This document shows, one piece after another, positions 39,258 through 50,970 of a stretch of DNA of 64,000 nt. Under the pieces are notes generated by a model, which was given only the letters and a program-made list of their open reading frames with translations, was not told the DNA's origin and ran no database searches. The translations under genes and the position numbers were made by a program. Origin of the DNA: Streptomyces sp. F001 (lineage in GTDB: Bacteria > Actinomycetota > Actinomycetes > Streptomycetales > Streptomycetaceae); assembly GCF_004187715.1 (NCBI RefSeq), contig NZ_QZWF01000001.1, forward strand, positions 1,364,001-1,428,000. Reading direction: 5' to 3'. Positions within the stretch are counted from its first letter, which is position 1. Every line of letters begins with the position of its first letter.

Positions 39258-40235
39258 ATGCCGCACGCCACACAGCACGCGGACACCGCCGCCGACGCCG
39301 CCGAAGACGTCGCCGCCGCCGCGGAACTGGACACGGTCCTGCAAGGCGGCCCCTTCCACGTCGCGCTGCGCGCCGCGATAGCCGCCCGCGGACTGCCCCT
39401 GCAGCGCGTGCAGCACCATCTGTCGCGGTACGGCGTGAAGGTCGGCGTCACCAGCCTGAGTTACTGGCAGCAGGGCGCCCGGCGCCCCCAGCGCCCCGAG
39501 TCGCTGCGTGCCGTGCGGGCCCTGGAGGAGATCCTCCAGCTACCCGAGGAGTCACTGATCCGGCTGCTCTCCGACACCGACGAGCGGGTCTCCGCGCGGC
39601 GCCGAGGGGCCCGCTCCTACCGTGCCCTCGTCGAGGCCTCGGGCGTCCTGGAACGGCTGCTCGCCGAGCTGGACACACCCCTCGACGGCGGGCTGCACAT
39701 GCTCGGGCACCACGAGCACGTACGGATCGGGGCGGGTCGCGAGCTCATGGGGTGCGAGTCGCACCACATCGTGCGCGCCCACCGGGAGGGCGTCGACCGC
39801 TTCGTGGCCGTTCACCACGGCGACCCCGGATGCGCACCGGAGCGGGTGAGGGTGCACGCGCTGGAGAACTGCCGCACGGGACGCATCCGTTGGCACCACG
39901 AGACCGGGGTGCTCGTCGCCGAGCTGCTCTTCGACACCCGGCTGCGGGCCGGCGACACCTACCTCTTCCGCTACGGCGTCGAGGACGGCACCGCCGGCGC
40001 CTCGCGCGAGTACGTCCGCGGCTTCGGCCCCGCCGGCGGCCAGTACGCCCTTCAGGTGCGGTTCGCCGAGAACGCCCTGCCCGTGCGTTGCCACCGGTTC
40101 ACCCAGCAGTCGGCGGCGGCCCCGCGCAGCGGCCGCCAGGAGCTGCCGCTCACGGACCGCCACCATTCGGTGCACCTCGTCGAGCCTCGGGTGCGGTCGG
40201 GGATCGTCGGCATCGGCTGGGACTGGGAGTCGTAG
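39258..40235 (+). CDS. Helix-turn-helix protein of unknown role
   Basis: This is a 325-residue cytoplasmic protein. Residues about 30-100 (FHVALRAAIAARGLPLQRVQ to VRALEEILQLPEESLIRLL) look like a divergent Cro/XRE-like helix-turn-helix with SYWQQGARRPQRPESL as the recognition part. The remaining 200 residues form a beta-rich domain with HHEHVRIGAGRELM, RVRVHALENCRTGRIRWHHE and HLVEPRVRSGIVGIGWDWES, which I cannot place in a named family. AAAGG lies eight bases before ATG 39258. The 291 bp upstream contain a 7-bp hairpin (39006-39026) and a possible 21-codon leader frame (39170-39235). Confidence 0.78.
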   Translation: MPHATQHADTAADAAEDVAAAAELDTVLQGGPFHVALRAAIAARGLPLQRVQHHLSRYGVKVGVTSLSYWQQGARRPQRPESLRAVRALEEILQLPEESLIRLLSDTDERVSARRRGARSYRALVEASGVLERLLAELDTPLDGGLHMLGHHEHVRIGAGRELMGCESHHIVRAHREGVDRFVAVHHGDPGCAPERVRVHALENCRTGRIRWHHETGVLVAELLFDTRLRAGDTYLFRYGVEDGTAGASREYVRGFGPAGGQYALQVRFAENALPVRCHRFTQQSAAAPRSGRQELPLTDRHHSVHLVEPRVRSGIVGIGWDWES

Positions 40236-40271
40236 TGCTTCGTCAGGTACTGCCGGGGATCCTCCGGCGGA

Positions 40272-40694
40272 TCAGGCTCCCGGCCCGGCCACGATCCTGC
40301 CGTTCTCGGTCCTGACCGGGAGTTCGCTCAGCGGCACGGTGGCCGGGGCGTGCAGCACTTCGCCGGTCGTGGCGTCGAACTCGCTGCCGTGGCAGGGGCA
40401 GACGAGTTTCGTCCCCTCCAGCTTGTTGATGGGGCACGCCGCGTGCGTGCAGATCGTGCTGTACGCCTTCAACGAGCCGTCCTCGGCCCGGCTGACCACC
40501 ACGTTGTGATCGCGGTACAGCCTGGCGCTGCCCTTCGTGACCTCGGTCTCCGCGCCGAGCTCGACCGGCGCGGTGGGCGCACCGGCCGGCGCCCCGCCCC
40601 CCGGGGAACAGGCCGCGAGCCCGAGCCCGGCGACCGGCGCGAGGGCTGCGCCTCGCAGGACGGTGCGGCGGCTCGGGGTGGGGCGGGCGGGCAT
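40272..40694 (-). CDS. Tat-exported Rieske [2Fe-2S] lipoprotein
   Basis: The 140-residue protein starts with a twin-arginine signal (PSRRTVLRGAALAPVAGLG) ending in a lipobox LAAC, so it should be folded in the cytoplasm, exported by Tat and lipid-anchored. The C-terminal domain carries the Rieske ligands: CTHAACP and CPCHGSEFD (CxH and CxxH). It is a free-standing Rieske protein, not a cytochrome bc subunit or oxygenase. The redox partner is unknown. ATG 40694 has GGAG six to seven bases upstream. It is divergent from the LacI gene; the 26-bp palindrome lies in the shared 239-bp region. Confidence 0.9.
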   Translation of the reverse strand: MPARPTPSRRTVLRGAALAPVAGLGLAACSPGGGAPAGAPTAPVELGAETEVTKGSARLYRDHNVVVSRAEDGSLKAYSTICTHAACPINKLEGTKLVCPCHGSEFDATTGEVLHAPATVPLSELPVRTENGRIVAGPGA

Positions 40695-40831
40695 GGGGGT
40701 CTCCACGGGTCGGGGGCTCAGGGGCGCTTCAGGGATGGTTCGGGTGCAGGCCAGGGGTATCTGGGTGGTGCCTGCCGACGATAGCGGCCGGTGATCGAGC
40801 GGGGGCGTCTGGGGTGGGCTCGGGATCCCGG

Positions 40832-40857
40832 CGTAAACGCTTGCGCAAGCGTTTACG
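40832..40857. promoter_or_regulatory. 26-bp perfect palindrome, LacI-family operator
   Basis: The sequence CGTAAACGCTTGC followed by its exact complement has no mismatch and a central CG, the hallmark of LacI/PurR-family operators. It lies 77 bp before the lacI-type gene, so it probably mediates autorepression of the regulator-kinase operon. Confidence 0.8.
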
Positions 40858-40933
40858 TCCGCCGCCGAATGGGATACGGTCCCGGCCAGAAGGCGCGCAT
40901 CGGACCGCAGCGGGCGCGCTCGGGAGGGAACCC

Positions 40934-42007
40934 ATGCCAACCATGGCCGACGTGGCACGCAGCGCCGGTGTCTCCGTCGCGACCGTGTCCCATGTGCTGA
41001 ACGGCACCCGGCCCGTGCTCCCGGGGACCCGCCAGGCCGTCCTGGACGCCATCGACGAGCTCGGCTACACCCCGAACACCCTCGCCCGCTCCCTGGTGAC
41101 CTCCCGCACCCGTTCCATCGGCCTCGCGGTGTCGGCCATCAGCAATCCCTACTTCACCGAGATCCTCCAGGGCGTCGAGGCGACCGCCCTGGAACACGGC
41201 TACAGCCTGCTCATCGCCGATCCGCACGACGACCCGCAGCACGAGCGCAAGGTCGTCCAGCTCCTGCACGAACGACGCGTGGACGGCCTGATCGTCGCGC
41301 CCTCGGCCAACCCGCGCGAACTCGTCACCTACCTGCATCGCCACAACGTCCCGACCGTGCTCCTGGACCGCCTGGTCGACCAGCCGGGGACCAGCGCGCC
41401 ACGCTTCGACCAGGTCTGCGCCGAGAGCGCTGAACCGGTGGCCCGGCTGGTGAGCCATCTCGCCGGGCTCGGCCACCGCCGGATCGGCCTGGTCGCGGGC
41501 CGTCGCGGGCTCAGCACCACCGGCGAGCGCATCACCGGCTACCGCCACGGTCTCGCGGCCGCGGGGCTCCCCTACGACGAACGCCTCCTCGTACACGGCG
41601 ACTCCGAGTCGGCCGGCGGCGAGCAGGCCACGGCGACCCTGCTGTCGCTTGCCGTGCGGCCCACAGCGCTCGTCACCGCCAACAACGCGATGACCATCGG
41701 CGCGCTGCGCGCCCTGCGCGAGCACGGCCTGTCCGTACCCGACGACATCGCGCTGTGCTGCTTCGACGATTTCGCCTGGGCAGACCTCTTCTCGCCCCGG
41801 CTCACCGCGATCGCCCAGCCCAGCAAGGACGTCGGCGCCCAGGCCGTGCAGGTCCTCCTGGAGCGCCTCACCGCGCCGGACCGGCCCGCCCGGACCGTGC
41901 GGCTTCCCTGCACCTTCGTCCACCGCACGTCCTGCGGCTGCCCCGAGCAGTCCGAGAAGGCCGACAAGGCCGAGCACCGAACCGCCCAGAAGGGACCCGT
42001 CTCGTGA
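40934..42007 (+). CDS. LacI family transcriptional regulator
   Basis: The 357-residue repressor has the N-terminal LacI helix-turn-helix (MADVARSAGVSVATVSHVLN) and hinge (LGYTPNTLARSLVTSRT), then a periplasmic-binding-protein-like sugar domain with SAISNPYFTEILQGVEATA, ERRVDGLIVAPS and ALVTANNAMTIGALRALREH. ATG 40934 has GGGAGGG five bases upstream. It is coupled by GTGA to a PfkB-type sugar kinase gene, so a sugar or sugar phosphate made or used by that kinase is the likely effector. Confidence 0.93.
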   Translation: MPTMADVARSAGVSVATVSHVLNGTRPVLPGTRQAVLDAIDELGYTPNTLARSLVTSRTRSIGLAVSAISNPYFTEILQGVEATALEHGYSLLIADPHDDPQHERKVVQLLHERRVDGLIVAPSANPRELVTYLHRHNVPTVLLDRLVDQPGTSAPRFDQVCAESAEPVARLVSHLAGLGHRRIGLVAGRRGLSTTGERITGYRHGLAAAGLPYDERLLVHGDSESAGGEQATATLLSLAVRPTALVTANNAMTIGALRALREHGLSVPDDIALCCFDDFAWADLFSPRLTAIAQPSKDVGAQAVQVLLERLTAPDRPARTVRLPCTFVHRTSCGCPEQSEKADKAEHRTAQKGPVS

Positions 42008-42915
42008 TCGTCGTCGCCGGTGAGGCCCTGATCGACCTGGTACCGCAGGGCCCGGGTGCCCTCGCCGGCCTGCAGCCGGCCCTCGGCGGCGGCCCGTACA
42101 ACACAGCCGTCGCGCTCGGCCGCCTGGGCTCGCCCACGGCCTTCTGCTCCCGTACCTCCCACGACGCCTTCGGCGAGGCCCTGCTCGACGGGCTGCGCAA
42201 GGTCGGGGTGGATGTCTCGGCGGTACAGCGCGGCACGGAGCCGACCACCCTGGCGGTCGCCACGATCGACGGGAACGGCTCGGCCGCCTACTCCTTTTAC
42301 GTCGACGGCACCGCCGACCGCCTGTTCACACCCCCTGACCGCCTCCCCGCCGGAGCACGCGCGGTGTCGTTCGGCACCTGCTCCCTGGTCCTGGAGCCGG
42401 GGGCGAGCGCCTACGAGAAGCTGATGCGCAGCGCGGCCGCGCAGGGAGTGTTCACCGCGCTCGACCCCAACATCCGGGCCGGGCTGATCCCCGACGCGGA
42501 CGCCTACCGGGCCCGGTTCGCCGACTGGCTGCCGTCGGTGACGCTGCTCAAGCTCTCCGAGGAGGACGCCCGGTGGCTGGGCGGCACCCCGCGCGAGTGG
42601 CTGGCCGCGGGTCCCGCGGCGGTTGTGATGACCCGGGGTGGCGACGGGCTGACCGTCTTCACCGGGGACGGCGCGGAACACTCCGTGCCGGGCGAGCAGG
42701 TCGCCGTGGTGGACACGATCGGCGCCGGCGACACGGTGAACGCGGCCCTGCTGCACGGCCTGTCCACCTGGGACGCCCTGTCCTCCGACGCACTCAGAGC
42801 CCTCGGCGACGACGGCTGGACACGACTGCTGAGGTTCGCGGCACGCGCGGCGGCGATCACCTGCTCCCGTGCGGGCGCGGAGCCGCCGTACGCGTCGGAA
42901 CTGGGTGAGCTGTAA
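42004..42915 (+). CDS. PfkB family carbohydrate kinase, fructokinase-like
   Basis: The 303-residue kinase starts VAGEALIDLVPQG and contains the substrate-binding GGGPYNTAVALGRLG and the catalytic, anion-hole motif DTIGAGDTVNAALLHGL, with the aspartate base in GAGD. The set fits bacterial fructokinases that make fructose-6-phosphate, but ribokinase-like sugars are possible. GTG 42004 overlaps the LacI stop, and the two genes share one operator. It converges on uvrA with a hairpin between. Confidence 0.88.
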   Translation: MIVVAGEALIDLVPQGPGALAGLQPALGGGPYNTAVALGRLGSPTAFCSRTSHDAFGEALLDGLRKVGVDVSAVQRGTEPTTLAVATIDGNGSAAYSFYVDGTADRLFTPPDRLPAGARAVSFGTCSLVLEPGASAYEKLMRSAAAQGVFTALDPNIRAGLIPDADAYRARFADWLPSVTLLKLSEEDARWLGGTPREWLAAGPAAVVMTRGGDGLTVFTGDGAEHSVPGEQVAVVDTIGAGDTVNAALLHGLSTWDALSSDALRALGDDGWTRLLRFAARAAAITCSRAGAEPPYASELGEL

Positions 42916-42933
42916 GGCGGCTGACTGTGCAAC

Positions 42934-42972
42934 GGGCGGCGTCCCGCCGGGAGTTCCCGCGGGGCGCCGCCC
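42934..42972. terminator. Bidirectional terminator between the sugar kinase and uvrA
   Basis: GGGCGGCG (42934-42941) pairs with CGCCGCCC (42965-42972), and the inner CCCGC/GCGGG arms extend the structure. It lies in the 83-bp convergent gap and could serve both genes. Confidence 0.7.
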
Positions 42973-42998
42973 TTCGCATGGTTCTTGCGAGGTGTTGC

Positions 42999-46028
<3,030 letters not shown>

Positions 46029-46084
46029 GCCGGTCCGCACCTTTCTTGAGAGAAGTGACAGGGGCGGGGCCCCCGTGCTTTCTC

Positions 46085-46107
46085 AGACTAGGGGGAGCCA
46101 CTGACAA
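46085..46107 (-). promoter_or_regulatory. PafBC/RecA-NDp-type damage promoter of uvrA
   Basis: Minus strand: TTGTCAGTG (46107-46099), 8 bases, TAGTCT (46090-46085). This is a full match to TTGTCRGTG-N8-TANNNT, the LexA-independent DNA-damage promoter bound with the help of PafBC in mycobacteria and other actinobacteria. The same element stands before uvrB and ogt in this window. Confidence 0.82.
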
Positions 46108-46253
46108 CGCCGGTCGGATTCCCGAGTTGCATAGCAATCCCCGACCATCCAGCATGCCCGACGCCACAGCCGACCATATAGCACGCGCATTCGATTTACG
46201 GGCCGGGTCCACCACCTTCACCCAAACGTGTGGCGGGAGCTAGGGTCGGCATC

Positions 46254-46940
46254 ATGACTGATCACGCGCGTGACCTGGTGTCTGTACGTGAAGCGACCGA
46301 ACGGCTGCTCATCGCAGTCGGCAAGCTGGACAACGCGTCCGTGTCGCAACCGTCACGGCTCCCCGGCTGGAGCCGCGGTCATGTTCTCGCCCACCTCGCC
46401 CGCAACGCGGACGCCCTCGTGAACGTCCTGGAGGGCCGTCCCATGTACGTCTCCGGTCAGGCCCGGGACGCTGACATCGAACGGGACGCGCCCCGTCCGC
46501 TGGACGTCCAGCTCGGTGATCTCCGCGAGAGCGCGGCCCGCTTCCAGGAGGCGGCGGCCGTGCCCGCCGACTGGTCGCGCACGGTGGAGCTGCGCAACGG
46601 CGTCACCGACTCCGCGTCCCGGTTGCCCTTCCGGCGGTGGGCCGAGGTCGAGCTGCACCATGTGGACCTCGGCATCGGGTACGAGCTGGAGGATCTGCCG
46701 ACGGAGTTCGTGGAGCGGGAGATCGACTTCCTCGCGGACAGGTTCGCCGGTCATCCAGAGGTGCCGTCCACCCGGCTGACGGACGGCACGCGCGCGTGGA
46801 GCACGGGCAGCGCAGCACCTGAACCCGAGATCACCGTGACGGGATCCCGGGCCGACCTTCTGGGCCGGCTCGCCGGCCGCCGCGACGGAGCCGGCCTGAC
46901 CGTGTCGGGCGGCCCCCTGCCGACGCTTCCACCTCTGTAG
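46254..46940 (+). CDS. Maleylpyruvate isomerase family mycothiol-dependent enzyme
   Basis: The 228-residue protein belongs to the DinB-like mycothiol-dependent group. The N-terminal helical domain has SRLPGWSRGHVLAHLARNAD with a metal-ligand histidine, and WAEVELHHVDLGI supplies the E-x3-H ligands. A small C-terminal domain (VTGSRADLLGRLAGR) follows, as in MDMPI relatives. In Corynebacterium the founding member isomerises maleylpyruvate; this homologue may instead act in mycothiol-linked detoxification. TAGGGT (46241-46246) ends 7 bases before ATG 46254 and TTCACC lies 18 bp further up, so the mRNA is probably leaderless. The promoter is divergent from uvrA. Confidence 0.85.
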   Translation: MTDHARDLVSVREATERLLIAVGKLDNASVSQPSRLPGWSRGHVLAHLARNADALVNVLEGRPMYVSGQARDADIERDAPRPLDVQLGDLRESAARFQEAAAVPADWSRTVELRNGVTDSASRLPFRRWAEVELHHVDLGIGYELEDLPTEFVEREIDFLADRFAGHPEVPSTRLTDGTRAWSTGSAAPEPEITVTGSRADLLGRLAGRRDGAGLTVSGGPLPTLPPL

Positions 46941-47055
46941 CCGACAGGCAGCTCACACTCCTCCGGGCCGGGGTCGTGCCCGCCGCTCCCGGCCGCCCAT
47001 GGTGGTGGCCCCCTCGGCGGGCCCCGGCCCGGACTCCCGGCGATAGGCTGCCACC

Positions 47056-47712
47056 ATGACGTACAGCGGACAGGTGACGGTCGGCGGCCCGGCGGACGTG
47101 CACGAGCTGAAGGACCTGATGATCACCAAGATCGCGGTGGGCCCGATGGACAACAACGCCTATCTGCTGCGCTGCCGGGCCACGGACGAGCAACTGCTGA
47201 TCGACGCGGCGAACGACGCCCACACGCTGCTCGGCATGATCGGTGACGACGGCATCGCGTCCGTCGTCACCACGCACCGGCACGGCGACCACTGGCAGGC
47301 GCTCGCCGAGGTCGTGGCAGCCACGGGAGCACGCGCCTACGCGGGCCGGGACGACGCCGACGGAATCCCCGTACCGACCGACGTCCTGGTCGACGACGGC
47401 GACACCATCCGGGTCGGGCGCGTGGAGCTCACCGCGCGCCATCTGGTCGGGCACACGCCGGGCTCGATCGCCCTCGTCTACGACGACCCGCATGGGCACC
47501 CGCATGTGTTCACGGGGGACTGCCTCTTCCCGGGAGGTGTGGGCAACACCCACAAGGATCCCAAGGCGTTCGCCAGTCTGATCCACGACGTCGAGACGAA
47601 GATCTTCGACGTACTTCCGGACGAGACATGGGTCTACCCGGGACACGGCAACGACACCACGCTGGGAGCCGAGCGGCCGCATCTGCCGGAGTGGCACACG
47701 CGGGGGTGGTGA
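47056..47712 (+). CDS. Metallo-beta-lactamase fold hydrolase, glyoxalase II-like
   Basis: The 218-residue cytoplasmic protein has the MBL metal motif VVTTHRHGDHWQAL, followed by HLVGHTPGSIALVY, a GDCLFPGGVGNT segment and WVYPGHGNDTTLGAERPHL. These supply the five histidines and the bridging aspartate of the glyoxalase II group. With the neighbouring mycothiol-type gene a thiol-ester hydrolase acting on a mycothiol conjugate is plausible, but unproven. TAGGCT (47044-47049) ends 6 bases before ATG 47056: probably leaderless. Confidence 0.88.
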   Translation: MTYSGQVTVGGPADVHELKDLMITKIAVGPMDNNAYLLRCRATDEQLLIDAANDAHTLLGMIGDDGIASVVTTHRHGDHWQALAEVVAATGARAYAGRDDADGIPVPTDVLVDDGDTIRVGRVELTARHLVGHTPGSIALVYDDPHGHPHVFTGDCLFPGGVGNTHKDPKAFASLIHDVETKIFDVLPDETWVYPGHGNDTTLGAERPHLPEWHTRGW

Positions 47713-47940
47713 CCCCCGTCCCGGGGGGCGTGAATCGCCAAACGTGCGCCCCGTGTGAATCCTCTGCACGCGTCGGCCTCCCGCGCGCACTCCCCGCGCA
47801 CGCGGTTGCGCGGTCAACTGGATGCAGCCCCGCGCGGGATGACGGCACCTGCGCGGTATGGGCCGCCGGTCCCCATCGATCCCCGCCCTCGGCCGGCGGC
47901 CCGGGCAACACCCATACCCCAGCGCCACCTTGACGGCGCT

Positions 47941-48420
47941 TCAGGACTGTGTGTCGGCCTGTGCCGACCCGACCAGCGCCGCGACCCGCTCCACCCCGAA
48001 CACATACCCCTGGACTCCGCATCCCGCGATGACCCCGTCGGCGCGCAGGGAGACGTACGAGTGGTGCCGGAACGACTCGCGCTTGTGGATGTTGGAGATG
48101 TGGACCTCCAACACCGGAAGGTCATCACAGGTGTTGAGCGCATCCAGGATCGCGACGGATGTGTGCGAGTAGGCGCCGGGGTTCATGACGATGCCGCAGT
48201 GATTCAGCCGCGCCTCGTGGATCCAGTCGACCAGCTCACCTTCGTGGTTGGACTGCCGGAAGTCGATCGTGCCGCCGTGCGCGGCCGCCGCCTTGGCGCA
48301 CAGGGCCTCGACGTCGGCCAGGGTCTCGGAGCCGTAGATCTCCGGCTGGCGCTGGCCGAGCAGGTTCAGGTTGGGGCCGTTGAGGATCATGATCGGGGCG
48401 TTGGCCAGGGTGCGGGGCAC
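47941..48420 (-). CDS. aroQ: 3-dehydroquinate dehydratase, type II
   Basis: AroQ dehydrates 3-dehydroquinate to 3-dehydroshikimate in the shikimate pathway (or the reverse in quinate use). The 159-residue protein is close to the structurally studied S. coelicolor enzyme. It has [18 protein letters not shown] with the catalytic arginine and tyrosine, [12 protein letters not shown], and [17 protein letters not shown] with the catalytic histidine. GTG 48420 is preceded by GGAGG. The 228 bp between its end and the convergent MBL gene hold only a small CCCCC/GGGGG hairpin right after the MBL stop. Confidence 0.96.
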   Translation of the reverse strand: MPRTLANAPIMILNGPNLNLLGQRQPEIYGSETLADVEALCAKAAAAHGGTIDFRQSNHEGELVDWIHEARLNHCGIVMNPGAYSHTSVAILDALNTCDDLPVLEVHISNIHKRESFRHHSYVSLRADGVIAGCGVQGYVFGVERVAALVGSAQADTQS

Positions 48421-48508
48421 GGTTCCTCCGGTCCGTTCGGGGTCGGGCGGTCCGTCGATGACCGCTGCTCAGACCCCCGGTTTATCACGCTGCACGGACC
48501 ACTCCATG

Positions 48509-48531
48509 GGTCATACCCTCCGGGTATGACC
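48509..48531. promoter_or_regulatory. 23-bp palindrome over the -10 box and start codon of the LD-carboxypeptidase gene
   Basis: GGTCATACCC-TCC-GGGTATGACC is a perfect 10-bp inverted repeat. Its left arm includes the -10-like TACCCT (48514-48519); its right arm contains the ATG at 48526. With no ribosome binding site, the transcript is predicted to start at the ATG. A bound repressor would block transcription. Confidence 0.6.
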
Positions 48532-49572
48532 GTGATCTCGTATCCGCCCAAGCCCTCCCCCGGCGACCGCATCGCCGTCCTCTCGCCTGGCGCGGGCCTT
48601 CCCGGTCTCTTCCCACGCCCCTTCGAACTGGGCCTGGAGCGGCTGCGCAAGGACTACGAACTCGAACCGGTCGAGTACCCGGCGACCCGCAAGATGGGCT
48701 CGACGCCGCAGGAGCGGGCCGACGACATCCACGCCGCGTTCGCCGGCCCCGACATCAAGGCGGTCATGGCGTCGATCGGCGGCGACGACCAGATCACCGT
48801 GCTGCCGCTGCTGGACCGGGAGTTGATCCGGGCGAACCCGAAGCCGTTCTTCGGGATGAGCGACAACACGAACCTGCTCATGTTTCTGCGCAACACAGGA
48901 ATCGTCGGCTATCACGGCGCGACGGTGATGACCGCGCTGGGCCGCCCGGGCGCCATGGACCCGCTGACGGCAAAGTCGCTGCGGGCGGCGCTGTTCACGT
49001 CGGGCGAGTACGAGTTGAAGCCCGCCGAGCGTTGGAACGACGTCGACCGCGACTGGGCCGACCCGGCGACTTTCGAGGCGGAGCCGGAGACGCGGCCCGG
49101 CGCCGGGTGGAGCTGGGTGAAGCCCGACCGGGTGGTGGAGGGCCACAGTTGGGGTGGATGTCTGGAGATCGTCGGCTGGCTGCTGATGGCCGACCGGGAG
49201 ATCCCGCACGACCTGTCGGAGTTCGACGGCGGCGTACTGCTCCTGGAAACCTCGGAGGAGATGCCGAGCGGCACGGAGGTCTTCCGCACCCTGCGGAACA
49301 TGGGCGAGCGCGGGCTGCTCCAACGCTTCTCGGCGCTGCTGATGGGCCGTCCGAAGACCTGGTCCTTCGACCGCCCCAACAGCGCGGAGGAAGCCGCTCG
49401 TTACGCCGCCGGGCAGCGCGAGGCCGTCCTGCGCGTCATGGAGGCCTATGCCCCGGACACCACGATCGTCTTCGACGTCGACTTCGGGCACACCAGTCCG
49501 CAACTGGTGGTCCCTTACGGCGGCCTGGTGCGCGTCGACGGGCCCGCCCGGCGCATCACCGTCACATACTGA
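48526..49572 (+). CDS. S66 family LD-carboxypeptidase-like protein (MccF/LdcA type)
   Basis: S66 peptidases release the terminal D-alanine of murein tetrapeptides (LdcA) or inactivate microcin C-like nucleotide-peptide toxins (MccF). The 348-residue protein starts GDRIAVLSPGAGLPGLFP and has KAVMASIGGDDQITVLP, PFFGMSDNTNLLMFLRNTG with the nucleophile serine in GMSD, WGGCLEIVGWLL, and GVLLLETSEEMPS. The length and the internal insert match the MccF-like group better than LdcA. No signal peptide is present. The start ATG 48526 is leaderless and lies in a palindrome. Divergent from aroQ. Confidence 0.88.
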   Translation: MTVISYPPKPSPGDRIAVLSPGAGLPGLFPRPFELGLERLRKDYELEPVEYPATRKMGSTPQERADDIHAAFAGPDIKAVMASIGGDDQITVLPLLDRELIRANPKPFFGMSDNTNLLMFLRNTGIVGYHGATVMTALGRPGAMDPLTAKSLRAALFTSGEYELKPAERWNDVDRDWADPATFEAEPETRPGAGWSWVKPDRVVEGHSWGGCLEIVGWLLMADREIPHDLSEFDGGVLLLETSEEMPSGTEVFRTLRNMGERGLLQRFSALLMGRPKTWSFDRPNSAEEAARYAAGQREAVLRVMEAYAPDTTIVFDVDFGHTSPQLVVPYGGLVRVDGPARRITVTY

Positions 49573-49633
49573 CGGGGCCGATCACCCCCGCGCGCCCCCG
49601 TAACCCGTCGTCACTGTGGGTAGTTGACGCAAC

Positions 49634-50938
49634 ATGCGCGACGTACGCACCGTAAGGGCACCCTCCATGCTGCGGCTCGCAGCCGCCTCGCTCGCCGGAA
49701 CGGCCATCGAGTTCTACGACTTCTTCGTCTACGGGACCGCCGCGGCGCTGGTCCTGGGGCCACTGTTCTTCCCGACGTTCTCGCCGGTGGCTGGGACCCT
49801 GGCCGCCTTCGCAACGTTCGGGGTGGGCTTTGTGGCGCGGCCACTGGGATCGGTGCTGTTCGGGCACATCGGGGACCGGCACGGACGCCGGCCGGTCCTC
49901 GTCGCCTCGCTGCTGCTGACCGGCGCCTCCACGGTCGCGGTCGGCTGCGTGCCCACGTACGACACGATCGGTGTGGCCGCTCCCCTGCTGCTGCTCGTGC
50001 TGCGCTTTCTGCAGGGGCTGGGGCTCGGCGGCGAATGGGGCGGGGCCGTGCTGCTGACCGTGGAGCACGCGCCTGCCGAGCGGCGAGGTCTGTGGTCGAG
50101 CTTCCCGCAGGTCGGGCCGGCGCTGGGCTTCCTGCTCGCCAACGGCGTGGTGCTGGGGCTGTCGGCCACGCTGTCCGACGCCGAGTTCGCCGCCTGGGGA
50201 TGGCGGGTGCCGTTCTGGGCGGCGGGGGTGCTGGCCCTGCTGGGGCTGTGGCTGCGGTCGTCGCTCGCCGAGAGCCCCCGGTTCCTCGAGATCGACGACC
50301 ACGCGCGCGTGCCGCTCGCCGAGGTGGCACGCGACCACTGGCGGCTCCTCCTGCTGACGGCCGGGGGGCTGTCCATCGGATACGCAATCTTCTACGCCGT
50401 GACGACCTGGTCGCTCGCGTACGCCACGGAGCGGCTCGGTGTGAGCCGCAGTGTCATGCTGACCTGCATCATGGGCGCGGTGGTGGTGAAGGGCTCGCTC
50501 ACACCGCTGATGGCGCTGCTCGGCGACCGGTACGGGCGGCGGCCTCTGTGCCTGATCGGGTGCGCTGCCGCCGCCCTGTGGATGTTCCCGATGGTCGCGC
50601 TCCTCGCGACGGGCGCGCCGTTGCCGATGTTCCTGGGCTTCGTCGGGGCAATGCTCGCGTTCATCACGATGTTCGCCGTGATCGCCGCGTATCTGCCGGA
50701 GCTGTACGAGCCCCGGGTGCGCTGCACGGGCGCCGCGGTGGGCTACAACCTCGGCGGCGTCCTCGGGGGCGCGCTCACGCCGATCGTGGCGACGGCGCTG
50801 GCCGAGCAGGGCGGTCGGGTGCCCTGGGGCGTCGCCGCGTACCTCACCACCATTGCGTTGCTCAGCCTGGGATGCTTCGCGCTGCTCCCGGAGACCCGTC
50901 CGGTACGGGTGGCGGCGGCAGAGGCGACGGCCGGCTGA
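49634..50938 (+). CDS. MHS-family MFS transporter (metabolite:proton symporter)
   Basis: This is a 434-residue membrane protein with 12 predicted spans. The MHS subfamily of MFS is shown by AGTAIEFYDFFVYGTAAAL, the loop 2-3 motif GHIGDRHGRRPVLV, and LRFLQGLGLGGEWGGAVLL. Relatives include ShiA (shikimate), ProP (proline/betaine) and KgtP (2-oxoglutarate). Closeness to aroQ makes an aromatic-pathway acid thinkable, but the sequence does not show this. ATG 49634 has no clear ribosome binding site; TAGTTG lies 7 bases upstream. The gene converges on the ChaA-type antiporter. Confidence 0.9.
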   Translation: MRDVRTVRAPSMLRLAAASLAGTAIEFYDFFVYGTAAALVLGPLFFPTFSPVAGTLAAFATFGVGFVARPLGSVLFGHIGDRHGRRPVLVASLLLTGASTVAVGCVPTYDTIGVAAPLLLLVLRFLQGLGLGGEWGGAVLLTVEHAPAERRGLWSSFPQVGPALGFLLANGVVLGLSATLSDAEFAAWGWRVPFWAAGVLALLGLWLRSSLAESPRFLEIDDHARVPLAEVARDHWRLLLLTAGGLSIGYAIFYAVTTWSLAYATERLGVSRSVMLTCIMGAVVVKGSLTPLMALLGDRYGRRPLCLIGCAAAALWMFPMVALLATGAPLPMFLGFVGAMLAFITMFAVIAAYLPELYEPRVRCTGAAVGYNLGGVLGGALTPIVATALAEQGGRVPWGVAAYLTTIALLSLGCFALLPETRPVRVAAAEATAG

Positions 50939-50970
50939 CGCAGGACGTCCATGGGTGGCTCGTACGCCTC

